64,000 nucleotides of DNA from positions 7,987-71,986 of the forward strand of contig CAYJPL010000009.1 of assembly GCA_964372125.1 (NCBI GenBank). The letters run 5' to 3'. Made by a program: the position numbers and the translations under genes. Positions 26,890 to 36,146 of this stretch are shown here, piece by piece. The notes under the pieces are model-generated. The model saw only the letters and a program-made list of their open reading frames with translations, did no database searches and had not been told where the DNA came from. The first letter of the stretch is position 1. Each line of letters begins with the position of its first letter. This DNA comes from Tannockella sp964372125. Its GTDB lineage: Bacteria > Bacillota_I > Bacilli_A > Erysipelotrichales > Coprobacillaceae.

Positions 26890-27840
26890 ATGATATGTGT
26901 AATATACGGGCAAGAGCGTCTATTGATGGACAATAAGCTTAAAGCCATGCAAAAAGAATTTAACTGTAATGAAGAAAATATGAATTTATCGATATACCAC
27001 GGTGACCAGCATTCAATGAAAGAGATTGAAGAAGATTTATGTACACCACCTTTTTTAAGTGAGTACAAAATGGTAGTGTTATATCATCCGTATTTTTTAA
27101 CTACTAAAAAACTAAAAAAGGATAATGATGATGAAAGTATTTTACTAGAGTATCTAAAAAAAGATAACGAGAATACTATTTTTGTGATATTCCATGATGC
27201 AAATGACTTTGATAATCGAAAAAAAGCAGTTAAAACACTTAGAAAAGAAGTGAATTTCTTTGAATTTGATAAACTTAGTCATTATAAAATAAAAGAAAAT
27301 ATACGCAAAGCGATTATAAAAAGAAAATCAAACATTGATGAAGATGCCTTAGAACTCTTAGTATCTAGGATAGATAATGATTTGCTTATTGCATCTAAAG
27401 AAGTTGAAAAACTAACACTGTATACATCTGACATTCATCTAGATACAGTAGATATGCTTGTAAGTAAACCACTAGAAGAAAATGTATTTGCACTTACAAG
27501 TGCAGTACTACAAAAAGATACAAAAACAATGTTTACTATCTATCATGATTTACTTGTACTAAATGAGGAACCAGTTAAACTAATCATGTTACTTGCAAGT
27601 CAAGTAAGACTTTTATATCAAGTAAAATTATTAGATCGTAAAGGATATACGGATAAAGAGATTGGTAAAATGCTTAGCGTTAATCCATTTCGATTAAAAT
27701 ACGTAAGACAAACTGGTGGTGAATTTCAAATTCAAGAACTTGCAAGCTTATTAGATAAGTTGAGTGAACTTGATATTGGAATTAAGACAGGGAAAATAGA
27801 TAAAAGATTAGGCTTAGAATTATTTATGTTAAAAATATAA
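26890..27840 (+). CDS. holA: DNA polymerase III delta subunit
   Basis: A 316-residue clamp-loader subunit that opens the sliding clamp. It has the HolA fold without a functional P-loop: an N-terminal IYGQERLL segment, central FDKLSHYKIKENIRKAIIKR, the PLEENVFALTSAVLQKD motif, and the C-terminal collar helices with SVNPFRLKYVRQ. Slightly shorter than the 330-340 average. A TATAAT at 26871-26876 suggests its own promoter. It sits behind comEC, as in Bacillus, but rpsT does not follow. Confidence 0.93.
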   Translation: MICVIYGQERLLMDNKLKAMQKEFNCNEENMNLSIYHGDQHSMKEIEEDLCTPPFLSEYKMVVLYHPYFLTTKKLKKDNDDESILLEYLKKDNENTIFVIFHDANDFDNRKKAVKTLRKEVNFFEFDKLSHYKIKENIRKAIIKRKSNIDEDALELLVSRIDNDLLIASKEVEKLTLYTSDIHLDTVDMLVSKPLEENVFALTSAVLQKDTKTMFTIYHDLLVLNEEPVKLIMLLASQVRLLYQVKLLDRKGYTDKEIGKMLSVNPFRLKYVRQTGGEFQIQELASLLDKLSELDIGIKTGKIDKRLGLELFMLKI

Positions 27841-27849
27841 GGAGTATAT

Positions 27850-29046
27850 ATGGAATCAATAAAAGAATTATTAAATATAGGAATTGGACCATCTTCATCA
27901 CATACATTTGGACCAATGAAGGCAGCAATGAAAGTTGTAGAATTACATCCAAATGCATCAAACATTGAAGTCTATTTACATGGGTCACTAGCACTTACTG
28001 GTAAAGGACATTTAACGGATGCAATTATCGAAAAAGCATTACGTCCAATGAAAAATACTATTCATTTTATAATTGATGAATTAGAAAAACATCCAAATGG
28101 AATGCGTTTTGTTGTGAGTGAAAATGATAGTGAGTATGAATATACTATTTATTCAGTTGGTGGTGGTAAAATTATTTTTGATGGAGAATCGCTTAGTCAA
28201 CAAGATGAGGTGTATCCGCATAATACTCTTTTAGAAGTATTAGAGTATATGGAAAAAAATCGTTTAACTTTTTTTGATTATGTAAAATACTTTGAAGAAG
28301 ATATTGAGGAGTATTTGTCATTAGTGGTAGATACTATGTTTGCATGTGTAGAAGCCGGACTAGATGATACGGGTATCTTGCCAGGTCGTTTAGAACTTAA
28401 AAAAGTCGCAAAACAAATGCATCAACAAGCAATGAATACACGACGTGAAACTGAAAAAGAACGTATGTTGATAAGTAGTTATGCATATGCTGTTAGTGAA
28501 CAAAATGCAAATGGGAATAAGATTGTAACAGCGCCAACGTGTGGTGCAAGTGGGGTATTACCTGCAGTTCTATATTTTAGTTATAAAGATTTACAAATTC
28601 CTAAAAGTGAAATAATAAAAGCATTGTCTGTAGCTGGTGTGTTTGGAAATGTAATTAAGAAAAATGCAACAATTTCAGGAGCACAAGGTGGATGCCAGGC
28701 AGAAATCGGTAGTGCGTGTGCGATGGCTGCTGCTAGTTATGGTTGGATATTAGAATTAAGTAATGAACTGATTGAATATGCTGCTGAAATGGGACTAGAA
28801 CATAATCTTGGCTTAACATGTGATCCAGTTGGGGGATACGTACAAATACCGTGTATTGAAAGAAATGGTTTTGGAGCACTTCGTGCAATCGATGCAGCGC
28901 ACTATGCAAAACAACTTGGGTACCTTAGAAAAAATAGAGTTTCTTTTGATGCTGTTGTACGTGTTATGAATGAAACTGGAAAAGATTTAAATAGTGCATA
29001 TAAGGAAACATCACTAGGTGGTTTAGCAAAGGAGTTTGAATTATAA
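27850..29046 (+). CDS. sdaA: L-serine dehydratase, iron-sulfur type, single chain
   Basis: A 398-residue enzyme converting L-serine to pyruvate and ammonia with an oxygen-sensitive [4Fe-4S] cluster. The beta domain (IGIGPSSSHTFGPMKAA, HGSLALTGKGH) and the alpha domain lie on one chain, unlike the two-subunit form of Bacillus. Cluster cysteines are recognisable in GAQGGCQAEIGSAC, LTCDPVGGY and QIPCIERN. It is about 55 residues shorter than E. coli SdaA. The start follows AAGGAG; its stop overlaps the hemW start by one base. Confidence 0.92.
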   Translation: MESIKELLNIGIGPSSSHTFGPMKAAMKVVELHPNASNIEVYLHGSLALTGKGHLTDAIIEKALRPMKNTIHFIIDELEKHPNGMRFVVSENDSEYEYTIYSVGGGKIIFDGESLSQQDEVYPHNTLLEVLEYMEKNRLTFFDYVKYFEEDIEEYLSLVVDTMFACVEAGLDDTGILPGRLELKKVAKQMHQQAMNTRRETEKERMLISSYAYAVSEQNANGNKIVTAPTCGASGVLPAVLYFSYKDLQIPKSEIIKALSVAGVFGNVIKKNATISGAQGGCQAEIGSACAMAAASYGWILELSNELIEYAAEMGLEHNLGLTCDPVGGYVQIPCIERNGFGALRAIDAAHYAKQLGYLRKNRVSFDAVVRVMNETGKDLNSAYKETSLGGLAKEFEL

Positions 29047-30140
29047 TGATTACATCATCATTATATGTTCATATTCCGTTTTGTATAAAAATATGTAACT
29101 ATTGTGATTTTTGTAAAGTATTTTATAATGAAGAACTTGTCGATAATTATCTCTTAGCACTTGAAAAAGAACTTACAAACCTTGAGATAACCAATAGTTT
29201 AAAAACAGTTTATATCGGTGGCGGGACACCGAGTTGTTTAAATGCTAAACAACTTGAAAAACTATTAAAAATACTTGAACCATACATTTCAAGTGATACG
29301 CTTGAATATTGCATGGAGCTAAATCCAGAAACCATGGATAAACAAAAAGTAGAATTATTAAAGAAATATCATATTTCTCGTGTATCAATTGGAGTACAAA
29401 CATTTAATGAAAATATTTTAAATAATATTGATAGGGTACATACTAAAGAAGAAGTGTTTCAATTAATTTCTTGGTTGCAAGAATATGAAATAAATAATAT
29501 ATCGATTGATATGATGTATGGTTTACCAAATCAAACAAAAAAAGATGTAGTAGATGATTTAGATATATGTAGCACACTAGGTATAAAACATATTTCATAT
29601 TATTCATTAATATTAGAGGAACATACAAAACTCTACAATAGCAAGTATGAAGGGCTTGACCAACTTCAAGAATACCAAATTCAAACATTCATTGATTTAT
29701 ATTTAGAGAAATTAGGATATGAAAAATATGAAGTAAGCAATTATGCAAAAAAAGGATTTGAGTCAAAACATAATAGTGTATATTGGAAGTATCAAAACTA
29801 CTATGCAATCGGTGCTGGTGCAACTTCAAAGATTGATCATAAAATTATTGAAAACAGTAAAAATGTATTTGGTTATACAAAACAAACTACAAAATCAAAT
29901 ATTATTGATAATTCGGTGGATGATATAAAATTCAACCATATTATGATGTCACTTAGACTACTAGAAGGGTTAGATATTATCGACTTTAATAGAAGATATA
30001 ATTGTGATTTTTTAAATGATTACAGTCATATACTAAATAAATTAATTGCTGATAAGTTGCTATATGTAAATAACAATAAGCTTTTTTGTAGTAAAGAATC
30101 AATATATCATTTACACGATATATTACTTGAGTTTTTATAA
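29046..30140 (+). CDS. hemW: Radical SAM heme chaperone HemW
   Basis: A 364-residue radical SAM protein, historically annotated as oxygen-independent coproporphyrinogen oxidase. The cluster motif CIKICNYC (CxxxCxxC) lies at residues 12-19, and the glycine motif GGGTPS follows near residue 60. HemW binds heme and passes it to target proteins; it lacks the fourth cysteine pattern of true HemN. It overlaps sdaA by one base (TAATG) and no heme-synthesis gene is near, so the context says little about its partner. Confidence 0.9.
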   Translation: MITSSLYVHIPFCIKICNYCDFCKVFYNEELVDNYLLALEKELTNLEITNSLKTVYIGGGTPSCLNAKQLEKLLKILEPYISSDTLEYCMELNPETMDKQKVELLKKYHISRVSIGVQTFNENILNNIDRVHTKEEVFQLISWLQEYEINNISIDMMYGLPNQTKKDVVDDLDICSTLGIKHISYYSLILEEHTKLYNSKYEGLDQLQEYQIQTFIDLYLEKLGYEKYEVSNYAKKGFESKHNSVYWKYQNYYAIGAGATSKIDHKIIENSKNVFGYTKQTTKSNIIDNSVDDIKFNHIMMSLRLLEGLDIIDFNRRYNCDFLNDYSHILNKLIADKLLYVNNNKLFCSKESIYHLHDILLEFL

Positions 30141-30173
30141 AAACAAATAATTGTTTAAATAATACACACTTAC

Positions 30174-30204
30174 ATAGTACGCATATTGCGTACTATTTTT
30201 TTTT
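30174..30204 (+). terminator. Terminator after hemW
   Basis: Perfect 10-bp stem ATAGTACGCA / TGCGTACTAT, loop TAT, T8 tail. Confidence 0.9.
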
Positions 30205-30285
30205 GAAAACACATATAACTTTAAAACATATGGGTTTATTTTCAGGTTTAAAGTGTGTTATACTAGCGTTCATGGAGGAATAAAA

Positions 30286-31074
30286 ATGATTAAATTAATT
30301 GCTACTGATATGGACGGGACACTGTTAGATGATGATAAACAGTTTGATATAAAATTTTTTAGAATATTAAAAGAAATACAAGAAAGAGGGATTGTTTTTG
30401 TAGTTGCAAGTGGAAACCAATATTTTCGTTTGTATCAAAAATTTCTACCAATAAGTGATTCAATTTATTACGTTGGTGAAAATGGAAGCTATGTTGCAAA
30501 AGGAACAAAAGAAATATATGTCGATGCTATAAGCAAAGAGAGTGTCAAAAAAATACATACTATTATTAATGGTTTAGATGACATCTTTCCTATTTTCTGT
30601 GGAAAAAAAGGTGCATATATCTTAAAAGAATACTTTCATTATCAACATGAGGTTAAGAAATATTATTGTAATTATAGTTTTATTGACAGTTATGATGAAA
30701 TTGATGATGAAATACTAAAAGTTGCTGTATTAGATGAACATCATGATATCAATACATTATATGAAAAAGTAAAACCATATATACCAAGTGATGTACGTTT
30801 GGTTACTTCAGGGCATGAGTGGATGGATTTTTTGAAGCTTGGTGCTGATAAAGGAAAAGGTCTTAGATATTTGCAAGAAAGTTTAGGTATTGATAAAAAA
30901 GACTGTATTGCATTTGGAGATCAGATGAATGATTATGAAATGTTTGAAAATGTAGGTTATAGTTATGCAATGGATAATGCAGTAGAGCCATTAAAGGCAA
31001 TAGCGTCTGAGGTGATTGGTAACAATAATGAACAAAGTGTTATTACTAAATTAGAAGAATTGTTAGGACTGTAA
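30286..31074 (+). CDS. Cof-type HAD phosphatase (first of two)
   Basis: A 262-residue HAD-superfamily hydrolase of the Cof/YidA group, which dephosphorylate sugar phosphates and related metabolites. Motif I is DMDGTLLDDD (nucleophile Asp9), motif III lysine is in GADKGKGLRYL and motif IV is AFGDQMNDYEM. The type C2B cap is present. Start set at ATG 30286 behind GGAGGA; an upstream in-frame ATG has no ribosome site. Its stop lies 1 base before a paralogous gene, forming a pair. Substrate unknown. Confidence 0.9.
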   Translation: MIKLIATDMDGTLLDDDKQFDIKFFRILKEIQERGIVFVVASGNQYFRLYQKFLPISDSIYYVGENGSYVAKGTKEIYVDAISKESVKKIHTIINGLDDIFPIFCGKKGAYILKEYFHYQHEVKKYYCNYSFIDSYDEIDDEILKVAVLDEHHDINTLYEKVKPYIPSDVRLVTSGHEWMDFLKLGADKGKGLRYLQESLGIDKKDCIAFGDQMNDYEMFENVGYSYAMDNAVEPLKAIASEVIGNNNEQSVITKLEELLGL

Positions 31075-31075
31075 A

Positions 31076-31894
31076 ATGAATATAAAAATGATTGTAATGG
31101 ATATTGATGGAACACTGTTAAATAGTAGTGGTAATATCTCGTCAAAAACAAAAAGTTATCTAATTGAGTTACAAGAAAAAGGTGTGCCACTTGTTCTTGC
31201 ATCTGGGAGAAATAAAATAAGTCTAGATAAGATTTCAAAATTACTTAAGATGGAAAATTATCCAAAGAATGCGCATATCTTATTAAATGGTATGGAAATA
31301 AGAAATGCGGTAGGTGAGGTTACTTATGCTTTCAAAGGGTTTAAAAAAGATGATATGACTCATATTACAAGTGTTTGTAAAGAACTTGAAATGGATGTAG
31401 TATTATTTTATGAAGATGTATTATTTGTAGTAGAATATGGTAATACGAAGATTTGTGATGGACATTTAAACTCACAGACTAAAATTCATTGTAACGACAT
31501 AATTGTTGCGGATTTATTAAAATACGGTGATCTTAAAAAAATAGCGATATTACAAGATAAATCATATATTGATAAAATCATGACAACGCTAGTAGAAAAA
31601 GTAGGTGATAAATACGAAGTAGTACGTGTCGATCCAGATTGGATTGAAGTTACTCCTAGTGGAGTAAATAAAGGAGTAGCACTATCTTACCTAGCGAAGT
31701 TAAAAGGAATTGAGATGAAAAATATTGCTGCATTTGGGAATAGTGAAAATGATATAGAAATGTTAAAAGTTGCCGGAATATCAGTAGCAATGGATAACTC
31801 AATGGAACATATAAAGGAAGTAACAAAGTATGTTTGTAAGAGTAACAATGAAGATGGAATCGTTGATTTTTTAAAAAATACAATATTTGAATAA
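31076..31894 (+). CDS. Cof-type HAD phosphatase (second of two)
   Basis: A 272-residue paralogue of the gene before it. Motif I is DIDGTLLNSSG, motif II ASGRN, the motif III lysine is in GVNKGVALSYL and motif IV is AFGNSENDIEML, where the usual aspartate GD is GN, a substitution seen in several Cof members. It follows one base after the upstream stop, without its own strong ribosome site, so its translation is probably coupled. Substrate unknown. Confidence 0.88.
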   Translation: MNIKMIVMDIDGTLLNSSGNISSKTKSYLIELQEKGVPLVLASGRNKISLDKISKLLKMENYPKNAHILLNGMEIRNAVGEVTYAFKGFKKDDMTHITSVCKELEMDVVLFYEDVLFVVEYGNTKICDGHLNSQTKIHCNDIIVADLLKYGDLKKIAILQDKSYIDKIMTTLVEKVGDKYEVVRVDPDWIEVTPSGVNKGVALSYLAKLKGIEMKNIAAFGNSENDIEMLKVAGISVAMDNSMEHIKEVTKYVCKSNNEDGIVDFLKNTIFE

Positions 31895-31962
31895 TATATT
31901 AGAAATATAAAATTAAGTATGGTAAAATGTACTTATATGAATTTGAAAGTGAGGAAGCATAT

Positions 31963-32322
31963 ATGCATGAATCTGGAGAAATGTATTTAGAAACAATACT
32001 ATTACTAAAGAAAAAAAATGGTGAAGTTCGTTCAATAGATATTGCAAGACACTTAGATTTTAGTAAACCAAGCGTGAGCCGTGGTGTTGGATTATTAAAA
32101 AAAGAAGAATATATCTATGTAGATTCTTCTGGATATATTGAATTAAGTGAAAAAGGTCTTGAAAAAGCAAATTCAATACTAGAAAAACACAGTATTTTAA
32201 CAGAAGTATTAATGAAAATTGCTGGTGTTTCAAGAGAAATAGCAGAAGAAGATGCGTGTCGAATTGAACATGTTATTAGTGATGAAGTGTTTGAAGGAAT
32301 AAAAGAATATGTAAAAAAATAG
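31963..32322 (+). CDS. DtxR/IdeR-type metalloregulator, short form
   Basis: A 119-residue protein with winged helix-turn-helix (IDIARHLDFSKPSVSRGVGLL, about residues 25-45) and metal-dimerisation domain, but no C-terminal SH3-like domain. By alignment with DtxR, the primary metal ligands are preserved: Met7, Cys99, Glu102 and His103 correspond to Met10, Cys102, Glu105 and His106. MntR has Asp at the first position, so iron rather than manganese sensing is favoured. Start at ATG 31963 behind GAGGAAG; the longer frame begins inside the promoter-like region. The targets are unknown; a flavodoxin gene converges on it. Confidence 0.85.
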   Translation: MHESGEMYLETILLLKKKNGEVRSIDIARHLDFSKPSVSRGVGLLKKEEYIYVDSSGYIELSEKGLEKANSILEKHSILTEVLMKIAGVSREIAEEDACRIEHVISDEVFEGIKEYVKK

Positions 32323-32347
32323 GAACATCGTTTAAGATGTTCCTTTT
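32322..32347 (+). terminator. Bidirectional terminator between metalloregulator and flavodoxin
   Basis: Stem GGAACATC / GATGTTCC, loop GTTTAA. Downstream T4 serves the plus strand; the A7 run at 32313-32319 is a T run for the minus strand. It overlaps the last codons of the flavodoxin gene. Confidence 0.75.
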
Positions 32348-32880
32348 GTGTCATTTACGTAATCAATAATTGGTTGAAGATTGTCCTTGTGCATAAAGTC
32401 AATCGTACGACCATGACTATGGCGCATTGTTTTTTCATCACTAGTCATAAACTCATTGTTATGATTTAATTTATTTATTAGTGCTACAATAATACGGTGA
32501 GATAACTGCAGTTTTTTGTATTTCATACGACCACGAAGGTGAAAAACTTTAAGCTCAGCATCAAAGTTCTCAGGGATACTTTTTTGAACCTCAAGATTTC
32601 TTTCAACTAATACATCGGCGCTTGTTGGGTCAGATAAACCGCAAGTAAATACAATGATAGTTTTTTTCTGTAGTTTATTGTGATTTTTTACAATCACATC
32701 TAATCCACTTACGCCTCCTGCATAGATTGGGCCCCCATAGATGATATAATCATAGTTTGCGATTTGTTCACTTGTAATTCCTTTACGATTATAGACAGGA
32801 CAATTCAAGGCTTCTCCAAGCCAAGTTGCATATTTTTTTGTAGCTCCATATTTTGATTGATATAATACTACCATATTCAT
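32332..32880 (-). CDS. Flavodoxin-domain protein
   Basis: A 182-residue protein of the flavodoxin_5 / HemG-like group. The FMN phosphate loop is visible as YQSKYGATKKYA near the N-terminus, followed by YDYIIYGGPIYAGGVSG and FTCGLSDP. Such proteins carry electrons in place of ferredoxin, or act as protoporphyrinogen oxidases in other bacteria. Start at the ATG at 32880 with GGAGGA 10 bases upstream; the longer frame would put the ribosome site inside the gene. It converges on a DtxR-type regulator, so a link to iron limitation is possible but unproven. Confidence 0.82.
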   Translation of the reverse strand: MNMVVLYQSKYGATKKYATWLGEALNCPVYNRKGITSEQIANYDYIIYGGPIYAGGVSGLDVIVKNHNKLQKKTIIVFTCGLSDPTSADVLVERNLEVQKSIPENFDAELKVFHLRGRMKYKKLQLSHRIIVALINKLNHNNEFMTSDEKTMRHSHGRTIDFMHKDNLQPIIDYVNDTKGTS

Positions 32881-32957
32881 AATTAGACATTCCTCCGACA
32901 TCTTTAATATAGCATAATTAGTATATAAAATATAGTTACAAAATCTATAAAATTATA

Positions 32958-32986
32958 TTGTCAAAAGATTATAAAAATGATATTAT
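32958..32986 (+). promoter_or_regulatory. Promoter of the purine operon
   Basis: TTGTCA (32958-32963), 17-base spacer, TATTAT (32981-32986), placed just ahead of the ZTP aptamer. Confidence 0.75.
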
Positions 32987-32991
32987 TTACT

Positions 32992-33089
32992 CAGTTATAC
33001 GACTGACGGAAGTGGAATTGACCACAGGGAGTATAATCATAGTGAGCCGACCGTCTGGGCAAGAGTCCGGATGATTAGGCTCTTTTTTA
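32992..33089 (+). ncRNA. ZTP riboswitch (pfl motif) with terminator
   Basis: Seen in the gap between flavodoxin and fhs: ACTGACGGAAGTGG, ACCACAGGGAG, then GAGCCGACCGTCTGGGC, the conserved ZTP/ZMP aptamer. GTGG pairs with CCAC, and GACGG (33005-33009) with CCGTC (33051-33055) as pseudoknot. The aptamer is followed by the terminator AAGAGTC / GGCTCTT plus T6 (33061-33089). Binding of ZTP/ZMP, which accumulates when 10-formyl-THF is short, should disrupt the terminator and switch on fhs and the pur genes. Confidence 0.93.
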
Positions 33090-33154
33090 TGTTTTTAAGT
33101 AAATATTGTGTTAAATATGCACAAAAAATAACTGATGTTTACTGTATATATCGC

Positions 33155-33178
33155 ATTTTATCAAATTCATGATAAAAT
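33155..33178 (+). repeat. Inverted repeat between riboswitch and fhs
   Basis: ATTTTATCA / TGATAAAAT, 9-bp perfect arms around AATTCA, without a T tail. Possible operator or 5' stem-loop; the 140-base stretch between riboswitch and fhs holds nothing else recognised. Confidence 0.45.
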
Positions 33179-33229
33179 ATGATGAGTAGTAAATATGCGT
33201 TGATTTTGTAAAACAGAAAGGATGAAACT

Positions 33230-34900
33230 ATGTTAACAGATGTAGAAATTGCACAAGCAGCAAAGATGAAACCAATTAGTGAAGTTGCTTCTAAAATTGG
33301 ATTAGAGCAAGATGATTTAGAATTATATGGAAAGTATAAGGCGAAAATTTCATTAGATGCATTATCAAAAGCAAATGAAAATCAAGATGGAAAATTAATT
33401 CTTGTAACAGCAATCAATCCAACACCAGCTGGTGAAGGGAAAACAACAACACTTGTAGGATTACATCAAGCATTATGTAAAATGAATAAAAACTCAATTG
33501 CAGCAATGCGTGAGCCATCACTAGGACCGTGTTTTGGTATTAAAGGTGGAGCAGCCGGTGGAGGGTATGCACAGGTTGTACCTATGGAAGATATTAACTT
33601 ACACTTTACAGGAGATATTCATGCAATATCAACTGCAAACAACTTAATTGCAGCAATGTTAGATAACTCAATTCAACAAGGAAATCCATTAAACATTGAT
33701 GTTCGTAACATTACATGGAAACGTGTTGTTGACTTAAACGACCGTGCCCTTAGAAATATCACAATCGGACTTGGAGGACGCTTAAATGGTGTACCTCGTC
33801 AAGATGGATTTGATATTACAGTAGCAAGTGAAGTTATGGCAATTTTATGTCTAGCAACAGATATGGAAGATTTGAAAATCCGTGCTGGAAAAATGATCGT
33901 TGCTTATACTAATGATGGACAACCAGTAACGGTTGATGATATACAAGCGACTGGGGCTGTTAGCTTATTATTAAAAGATGCTATTAAGCCAAACATTGTA
34001 CAAACACTAGACCATGCTCCAGTACTTGTACATGGTGGACCATTTGCAAATATTGCCCATGGATGTAACTCTGTTATGGCAACAAAACTAGCTTTAAAAT
34101 TAGGTGACTATGCAATTACTGAAGCTGGATTTGGTGCGGATTTAGGAGCAGAAAAATTCTTAGACATTAAATGTCGTCAAGCCGGATTAAATCCTGATGT
34201 AGTAGTAATCGTTGCAACAGTTCGTGCATTAAAAATGCATGGTGGGGTAGCTAAAGCAGACTTAAACACAGAAAATTTAGAAGCACTAGAAAAAGGTGTG
34301 GAAAATCTAGAAAAACATATTGAAAATATATCTAAATATAATATTCCTTCAGTGGTAGCAATTAATGCTTTTCCAACTGACAGTCAAGCAGAGTTAGATT
34401 TGTTATTCAAAATTTGTAATGAAAAAGGTGTTGAAGTAGCAATTTCATCAGTATGGGCAAATGGAGCTGAGGGTGGAATTGACCTAGCAAATAAAGTATT
34501 AAATACAATTGAAAATAAAGAAGCAAATTTCAAACCACTATATGAATTAGATCAATCAATTGATTGTAAAATTGAAACAATCGCAAAAGAAATATATGGA
34601 GCAAGTGGTGTTGTCTTTACTAAAAAAGCAATGACAAAAATCAAAAAGTTTACACAACAAGGATTAGGAGATTTACCTATCTGTGTTGCTAAGACTCAAT
34701 ATTCCTTGTCAGACCAACCAACATTACTTGGTAGACCAACAGACTTCAAAGTAACAATAAGTGACATTATCCCCTCAGCAGGAGCAGGATTCTTAGTGGC
34801 ACTTTCAGGAGATATTATGCGTATGCCTGGACTTCCAAAGGTACCAGCAGCAAATAATATGTCAATAGATGAATCAGGAAAAATTACAGGATTATTTTAA
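33230..34900 (+). CDS. fhs: Formate-tetrahydrofolate ligase
   Basis: A 556-residue enzyme making 10-formyl-THF from formate, THF and ATP. The nucleotide-binding loop TPAGEGKTTT is at residues 65-74, and the conserved segments REPSLGPCFGIKGGAAGGGYAQ (in part) and MHGGV are present. Full length. 10-formyl-THF is the one-carbon donor for PurN and PurH encoded in the same operon. It is first behind the ZTP riboswitch, which senses exactly this cofactor's shortage. The ribosome site is AAAGGATG. Confidence 0.97.
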   Translation: MLTDVEIAQAAKMKPISEVASKIGLEQDDLELYGKYKAKISLDALSKANENQDGKLILVTAINPTPAGEGKTTTLVGLHQALCKMNKNSIAAMREPSLGPCFGIKGGAAGGGYAQVVPMEDINLHFTGDIHAISTANNLIAAMLDNSIQQGNPLNIDVRNITWKRVVDLNDRALRNITIGLGGRLNGVPRQDGFDITVASEVMAILCLATDMEDLKIRAGKMIVAYTNDGQPVTVDDIQATGAVSLLLKDAIKPNIVQTLDHAPVLVHGGPFANIAHGCNSVMATKLALKLGDYAITEAGFGADLGAEKFLDIKCRQAGLNPDVVVIVATVRALKMHGGVAKADLNTENLEALEKGVENLEKHIENISKYNIPSVVAINAFPTDSQAELDLLFKICNEKGVEVAISSVWANGAEGGIDLANKVLNTIENKEANFKPLYELDQSIDCKIETIAKEIYGASGVVFTKKAMTKIKKFTQQGLGDLPICVAKTQYSLSDQPTLLGRPTDFKVTISDIIPSAGAGFLVALSGDIMRMPGLPKVPAANNMSIDESGKITGLF

Positions 34901-34923
34901 GAAAAAGAAAGGCGGATTAAAAC

Positions 34924-35412
34924 ATGAGAGTAGCAGTAGTAATGGGATCAAAAAGTGATTTACCAAAATTAGAAGGAACAATTGATTTATTAAAAGAATT
35001 TGGAGTACAAGTTGATGTACGAGCGCTTTCTGCACATAGAGCACATGTTGCATTAGGTAAATTCATCGGAGAATCAAAAGAAAATGGTACAGAAGTAATT
35101 ATTGCAGCAGCAGGAAAAGCTGCACATTTACCTGGTGTAATTGCATCTATGACTTCGTCACCAGTAATTGGACTACCAATTAAAGGTTCAGCATTAGACG
35201 GTATGGATGCATTATTATCTATCGTACAAATGCCAGCAGGTATTCCAGTTGCAACAGTTGCTATTGATGGTGGACAAAACGCAGCAATCTTAGCAATTCA
35301 AATGATGGCTATCAAACATCAAGATTTAAAAGCAAAATTAGATGCATATAGAGTAAAAATGACAGAAGATGTATTAGCTGCAAACGAAGAAGTTGTAGCA
35401 AAATATAAATAA
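34924..35412 (+). CDS. purE: PurE, AIR carboxylase / N5-CAIR mutase
   Basis: A 162-residue enzyme of the PurE family with MGSKSDLP, the active-site SAHRAH and AAGKAAHLPG, and SIVQMPAGIPVAT. It makes carboxyaminoimidazole ribonucleotide. Class I PurE needs PurK to form N5-CAIR; no purK is found in the operon. The active-site sequence deviates from typical class I (usually GAGGAAHLPG), so direct use of CO2 is possible. It lies between fhs and purC. Confidence 0.93.
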   Translation: MRVAVVMGSKSDLPKLEGTIDLLKEFGVQVDVRALSAHRAHVALGKFIGESKENGTEVIIAAAGKAAHLPGVIASMTSSPVIGLPIKGSALDGMDALLSIVQMPAGIPVATVAIDGGQNAAILAIQMMAIKHQDLKAKLDAYRVKMTEDVLAANEEVVAKYK

Positions 35413-35427
35413 CAAGGAGAAAGAAAG

Positions 35428-36129
35428 ATGGCAGAACTATTATACGAAGGAAAAGCAAAACAAGTATATTTAACAGACAAAGAAGATGAGTATTTAATTC
35501 ATTATAAAGATGATGCAACTGCAGGAAATGGTGTTAAACATGATGAATTTGCAGGTAAAGGTGTTTTAAATAATACAATTTCATGTATTATCTTTGAAAT
35601 GTTAGAAAAAGCTGGAATCAAAACACACATGATTGAAAAAATTAATGATCGTGATATCTTAGTTAAAAAAGTTAAGATTTTTGAATTAGAAGTTATTATT
35701 CGTAATATTACAACTGGATCTTTTTGTAAACGTGTAGGAATTAAAGAAGGGATTGTATTAAGTGAACCTATCTTTGAAATGAGTTATAAAAATGATGATT
35801 ATGGTGACCCATTAATCAATGATGATCATGCTATTGCAATGGAACTTGCAACACGTGATGAAATCGCATATATTCGTACACAAACTTTAAAAATTAATGA
35901 ATTATTAAAAGAATTTTTCTTAAAATTCAACTTAAAATTAGTAGACTTTAAAATCGAATTTGGTAAAACAGATGATGGAATTATTTTATTAGCAGATGAA
36001 ATTTCACCAGATTCATGCCGTTTATGGGATGTTGATACAAACCAAAAATATGATAAAGATGTATTTAGACAAGATATCGGGGATTTAATTGAAACATACC
36101 AAGCAGTACTAGCAAGAATGCAAAAATAA
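35428..36129 (+). CDS. purC: SAICAR synthetase
   Basis: A 233-residue ATP-dependent ligase joining CAIR and aspartate to SAICAR. Visible motifs: YEGKAKQVY at the N-terminus, EVIIRNITTGSFCKR, and the C-terminal LADEISPDSCRLWD. Length is typical for the bacterial monofunctional form. Ribosome site AAGGAG. The product goes to PurB, encoded at the end of the operon. Confidence 0.97.
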   Translation: MAELLYEGKAKQVYLTDKEDEYLIHYKDDATAGNGVKHDEFAGKGVLNNTISCIIFEMLEKAGIKTHMIEKINDRDILVKKVKIFELEVIIRNITTGSFCKRVGIKEGIVLSEPIFEMSYKNDDYGDPLINDDHAIAMELATRDEIAYIRTQTLKINELLKEFFLKFNLKLVDFKIEFGKTDDGIILLADEISPDSCRLWDVDTNQKYDKDVFRQDIGDLIETYQAVLARMQK

Positions 36130-36146
36130 AAGTTGGAGGAATAATT

